Positions 61,437-64,000 of a DNA stretch of 64,000 bases are shown here, in pieces; the stretch's first letter is position 1; each line of letters begins with the position of its first letter. Below the pieces are notes generated by a model, which worked only from the letters and a program-made list of their open reading frames with translations, had not been told where the DNA came from and did no database searches. The position numbers and the translations under genes are program-made. The DNA is from CALOCY01 sp942491975 (GTDB taxonomy: Bacteria > Bacteroidota > Bacteroidia > Bacteroidales > Prolixibacteraceae): the NCBI GenBank assembly GCA_942491975.1, contig CALOCY010000004.1, forward strand, positions 1,736,001 through 1,800,000. Reading direction: 5' to 3'.

Positions 61437-62453
61437 TCAAAGCACTATCACTTCCCTGTTTAACACAATCCCAAATTGCTGTTTTACCGATTTTTTAATC
61501 GCTTCGGAGAGTTCAAAGAGCTGTTGCCCTGTTGCTGCTCCGTAGTTGACCAATACCAGTGCCTGGTGTTGGTGCACCCCGGCATCACCGTTACGATAAC
61601 CTTTCCAGCCACACTGTTCAATAAGCCAGCCTGCAGCCAGTTTGGTTTTTCCTTCCCCGGCAGGATATACGGGCATACCGGGATACTCCTTTTTCAATTG
61701 TACAGCTACCTCTGTATCCACCACCGGGTTCATAAAAAAGCTGCCGGCATTGCCCAATTTCTCAGGTTCGGGAAGCTTTGACCGGCGGATATTGATCACC
61801 GCCTGCCGTACATTGTGCAGCGTTTTTCCGCCCAGTTTTTCCACCTCTTCGGCCAATGCCCCGTAAGAGACATCCAAGAGCGGGAAGTGGCTCAACCGAA
61901 ATACGACTGAAGTAACCACGTATTTCCCCTTTGCGCCCTGTTTAAAAATGCTGTCACGGTAACCAAAGGCACAATCGGCATTGGACAACCCCACACGCTT
62001 CCGGTTTTCAATATCAATGGTATAAACGGTTTCAATCACATCTTTGGCTTCGGCACCGTAAGCCCCAATATTTTGCACAGGGGCTGCCCCTGTCTTTCCC
62101 GGTATCAGCGACAGGTTTTCAACGCCTCCCCATCCGTTGTTTACACAATGTGCCACAAAATCATCCCACTCCACACCAGCCCCGGCTTCTACCAGTACAT
62201 AATCAGGCTGCTCTTCCAGCACACGAATACCCGGGATATTGGGATGCAACACCAACCCCTTAAAATCTTTTGTAAACAGATAGTTGCTCCCCCCTCCCAG
62301 TACAATCCGGGGCAATGCATCAAATGAGCTGTTTTCTTCCATAAAATCGAGCAAATCCTGCGATTCGGTAAACTCGAAAAAGAAATCAGCATGAGCCTCT
62401 ACCCCAAACGAATTGTAGGGTTTCAATGAAAAAAATTCCAGAAATCGGATCAT
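61437..62453 (-). CDS. murB: UDP-N-acetylenolpyruvoylglucosamine reductase
   Basis: 338-residue FAD enzyme of peptidoglycan precursor synthesis, reducing UDP-GlcNAc-enolpyruvate to UDP-MurNAc. FAD-binding features: VLGGGSNYLF near 50-59, GAGVEWDDF near 92-100 and GVENLSLIPGKTGAAPVQNIGAYG near 115-138 (described by position). The catalytic Ser is in NAGSFFMNP near 240. Length and layout match type I MurB of E. coli. Divergent from a glycosyltransferase gene. Confidence 0.95.
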   Translation of the reverse strand: MIRFLEFFSLKPYNSFGVEAHADFFFEFTESQDLLDFMEENSSFDALPRIVLGGGSNYLFTKDFKGLVLHPNIPGIRVLEEQPDYVLVEAGAGVEWDDFVAHCVNNGWGGVENLSLIPGKTGAAPVQNIGAYGAEAKDVIETVYTIDIENRKRVGLSNADCAFGYRDSIFKQGAKGKYVVTSVVFRLSHFPLLDVSYGALAEEVEKLGGKTLHNVRQAVINIRRSKLPEPEKLGNAGSFFMNPVVDTEVAVQLKKEYPGMPVYPAGEGKTKLAAGWLIEQCGWKGYRNGDAGVHQHQALVLVNYGAATGQQLFELSEAIKKSVKQQFGIVLNREVIVL

Positions 62454-62532
62454 TGTTCCTCTTTTTCTTCAAAGATATAACCCATTTCCCGAACTCACTA
62501 CTGTATCAAACAATAATCTCTGGCTAAAAACG

Positions 62533-62540
62533 TATATTTG
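62533..62540 (+). promoter_or_regulatory. -7 element of the glycosyltransferase gene
   Basis: TATATTTG fits TAnnTTTG in the 150-base divergent gap between murB and the glycosyltransferase. Confidence 0.5.
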
Positions 62541-62602
62541 TTCATACGGGATCATTGGATTTTTAGATTACAAGACAACCAGATGCTCAAAAAACAAGTT
62601 TT

Positions 62603-63730
62603 TTGAAATCAACTACAAAACATATCCACCTGGCAGTTACCAACGATTTGGTATCCGATAACCGGGTACACCGGATTGCAACCACCCTCTCCGAAATGGG
62701 ATTTGCGGTGACCCTGACCGGTCGCCGGTTGCCCCATAGCCCTTTGCTTTCCAACAGAAACTACAACACCCGGCGCATGCAACTTCTTTTTCGAAAAGGG
62801 ATGCTTTTTTATGCCGAATACAATATCCGGCTTTTTCTATACCTGCTTTTTTCACGCTATGACATTATCGTGGCCAACGACCTTGATACCTTACCGGCCT
62901 GTGCATTAGCAGCCTCGTTGAAACGAAAACTGTTGATTTACGACAGCCACGAATATTTTACCGAAGTACCCGAGCTTGTCCACCGTCCACGTGTAAAACA
63001 CTTTTGGGAGCGATTGGAACGATTTTTTATCCGAAAGGTTGATGCGGCATACACGGTGTGTGCATCTATTGCTGCTATTTATCGAAAAAAATACGAAATC
63101 CCTTTTCAGGTGGTGCGCAACCTTCCTGCATTGAATAGCACAAGCCCCAAACAATCTTTTCTATTGAATATTCCTGCCAACAATAAAAAGATCGTGCTCT
63201 ATCAGGGCGCACTCAACATTGGCCGGGGATTGGAGAAGATGATCAACGCGATGAAATTCATGCCCGATGCAGTGCTGATTATTGCCGGTGATGGAGATCT
63301 CAGGGAACAACTACATCAACTTGTAAATGATAAGCAATTGAGTGATCGTGTTCATTTTACCGGCCGTTTGCCATTGGAACAGCTTGCCTCGTTAACCAAA
63401 ATGGCACATCTGGGGCTCTCGCTCGAAGAAGACCTCGGCCTGAACTACCGTTATGCCCTGCCTAATAAACTTTTTGACTATATCAGCTCCGAGATCCCTG
63501 TTTTGTGTTCCAGCCTTCCGGAGATGAAAAAGATTGTGGACGATTACCGGATTGGCTGCACCATTTCACCGGATAGTACAACTGAAGAACTCGCCAAAAA
63601 AATTTCGGAGATGCTCAACGATGCGGTCAATCAGCCCACTTGGAAAAAAAATCTGCAAAAAGCAGCAAAAGAGTTGACCTGGGAACAGGAATCGAAGGTG
63701 ATCGAAACCATTTATCGTGTATATTTGTAA
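62603..63730 (+). CDS. GT4-like glycosyltransferase
   Basis: 375-residue GT-B glycosyltransferase. The N-terminal domain has LAVTNDLVSDNRVHRIATTLSEMGF (about 10-34) and YDSHEYFTEVPELV (about 112-125). The C-terminal donor domain has VLYQGALNIGRGLEKMINAM, IIAGDGDLREQL and a SLEEDLGLNYRYALPNKLFDYISSEIPV segment that holds the EX7E-like acid and ribose contacts (positions about 277-304). TTG at 62603 appears to be the start because no in-frame ATG precedes the first conserved strand; a stop lies at 62564. Donor unknown. Confidence 0.85.
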   Translation: MKSTTKHIHLAVTNDLVSDNRVHRIATTLSEMGFAVTLTGRRLPHSPLLSNRNYNTRRMQLLFRKGMLFYAEYNIRLFLYLLFSRYDIIVANDLDTLPACALAASLKRKLLIYDSHEYFTEVPELVHRPRVKHFWERLERFFIRKVDAAYTVCASIAAIYRKKYEIPFQVVRNLPALNSTSPKQSFLLNIPANNKKIVLYQGALNIGRGLEKMINAMKFMPDAVLIIAGDGDLREQLHQLVNDKQLSDRVHFTGRLPLEQLASLTKMAHLGLSLEEDLGLNYRYALPNKLFDYISSEIPVLCSSLPEMKKIVDDYRIGCTISPDSTTEELAKKISEMLNDAVNQPTWKKNLQKAAKELTWEQESKVIETIYRVYL

Positions 63731-63757
63731 GACCACAAACACACAAACCATATTATT

Positions 63758-64000
63758 ATGAAGAAAATTTTACTGGCAACATTCATGGCCTCTATGCTAT
63801 GGAGTTGCACCCCTAAAACTGAACCAGAAAACCTTACACAGTTTGTTAACCCGTTTATCGGTACCGCCTATCACGGACATACCTACCCCGGGGCAGCCGT
63901 TCCTTTTGGCATGATACAATTAAGTCCTGACAATGGAACAGCAGGTTGGGACTGGTGCTCGGGCTACCACTACTCCGATAGCCTGATTGCCGGTTTTAGT
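63758..64000 (+). CDS. GH92 alpha-mannosidase lipoprotein (5' part, runs off the window)
   Basis: First 81 codons. Lipoprotein signal with lipobox WSC at about 17. The mature start FVNPFIGTAYHGHTYPGAAVPFG (as positions 29-51) and QLSPDN are the characteristic N-terminal sequence of GH92 exo-alpha-mannosidases. Such enzymes trim alpha-1,2/1,3/1,6 mannose from host or fungal glycans; the linkage is not determinable. The rest lies beyond the window. Begins 28 bases after the glycosyltransferase stop. Confidence 0.9.
   Translation, partial: MKKILLATFMASMLWSCTPKTEPENLTQFVNPFIGTAYHGHTYPGAAVPFGMIQLSPDNGTAGWDWCSGYHYSDSLIAGFS

Overview
This window looks like a chromosomal segment of a Bacteroidota bacterium, most likely Bacteroidales or Marinilabiliales; the rank below phylum is inference. 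The evidence is a type IX secretion C-terminal sorting domain, a GLPGLI-family protein, a TonB-dependent receptor with a carboxypeptidase-like N-terminal domain, a DUF3098 protein, a GH92 lipoprotein, many Bacteroidota-type -7 promoter elements (TAnnTTTG), and little sign of Shine-Dalgarno sequences. No rRNA, tRNA or CRISPR array was seen.

Layout. 0-3.6 kb: end of an AT-rich glycan or lipid glycosylation cluster (GT2, methyltransferase, GT39-like membrane transferase). 3.6-10.9 kb: an S9 oligopeptidase converging on a reverse-strand block with an M49 dipeptidyl-peptidase III, a lipoprotein, a PAP2 phosphatase and MazG. 11-12.2 kb: DUF3098 protein, ECF sigma factor and a short putative anti-sigma protein. 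12.3-18.9 kb: DUF2723 membrane protein, PhoH, PurC, a TlpA-like thioredoxin and a GT4. 19.1-19.8 kb: an MntA/HepT toxin-antitoxin pair. 19.9-23.9 kb: M28 peptidase, a membrane protein and a membrane-anchored reductive-dehalogenase-like iron-sulfur protein. 24.1-26.9 kb: an AT-rich stretch where an IS1595-family element (779 bp) splits an alpha/beta hydrolase gene. 26.9-31.4 kb: AMMECR1-like protein, Xaa-Pro aminopeptidase, cytidylate-kinase-like protein, and tryptophanase behind a candidate leader-peptide attenuator. 31.6-43.9 kb: TonB receptor and divergent LuxR regulator, M49-like lipoprotein, TPR proteins, glycerate kinase, a RelA with a degenerate hydrolase site, ferritin, and dnaX with an A11 slippage site. 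44-49.4 kb: a MITE-like element, a Cache-PAS-CBS-nucleotidyltransferase sensor, a phosphoesterase, a RAYT remnant and a GLPGLI protein. 49.5-58.6 kb: BatA-domain protein, ornithine aminotransferase, NTF2-like protein, AAA ATPase, flavodiiron protein, MltG and a T9SS cargo protein. 58.7-61.4 kb: an AT-rich controller-methyltransferase-endonuclease operon in a cassette-like setting. 61.4-64 kb: MurB, a glycosyltransferase and the start of a GH92 mannosidase.

Most genes are housekeeping or envelope functions. The least ordinary material is in the gaps and at the accessory modules: the dnaX slippery run, the leader peptide plus terminator ahead of tnaA, the precisely reversible IS insertion, a REP-like element pair with a RAYT relic, a 30-bp sequence shared upstream of both the toxin-antitoxin and the restriction-modification module, and related non-coding sequences on both sides of the restriction-modification operon. 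I found no clearly new multi-gene system; the strongest candidates for something undescribed are the tnaA leader and the cassette-like repeats around the defence modules.
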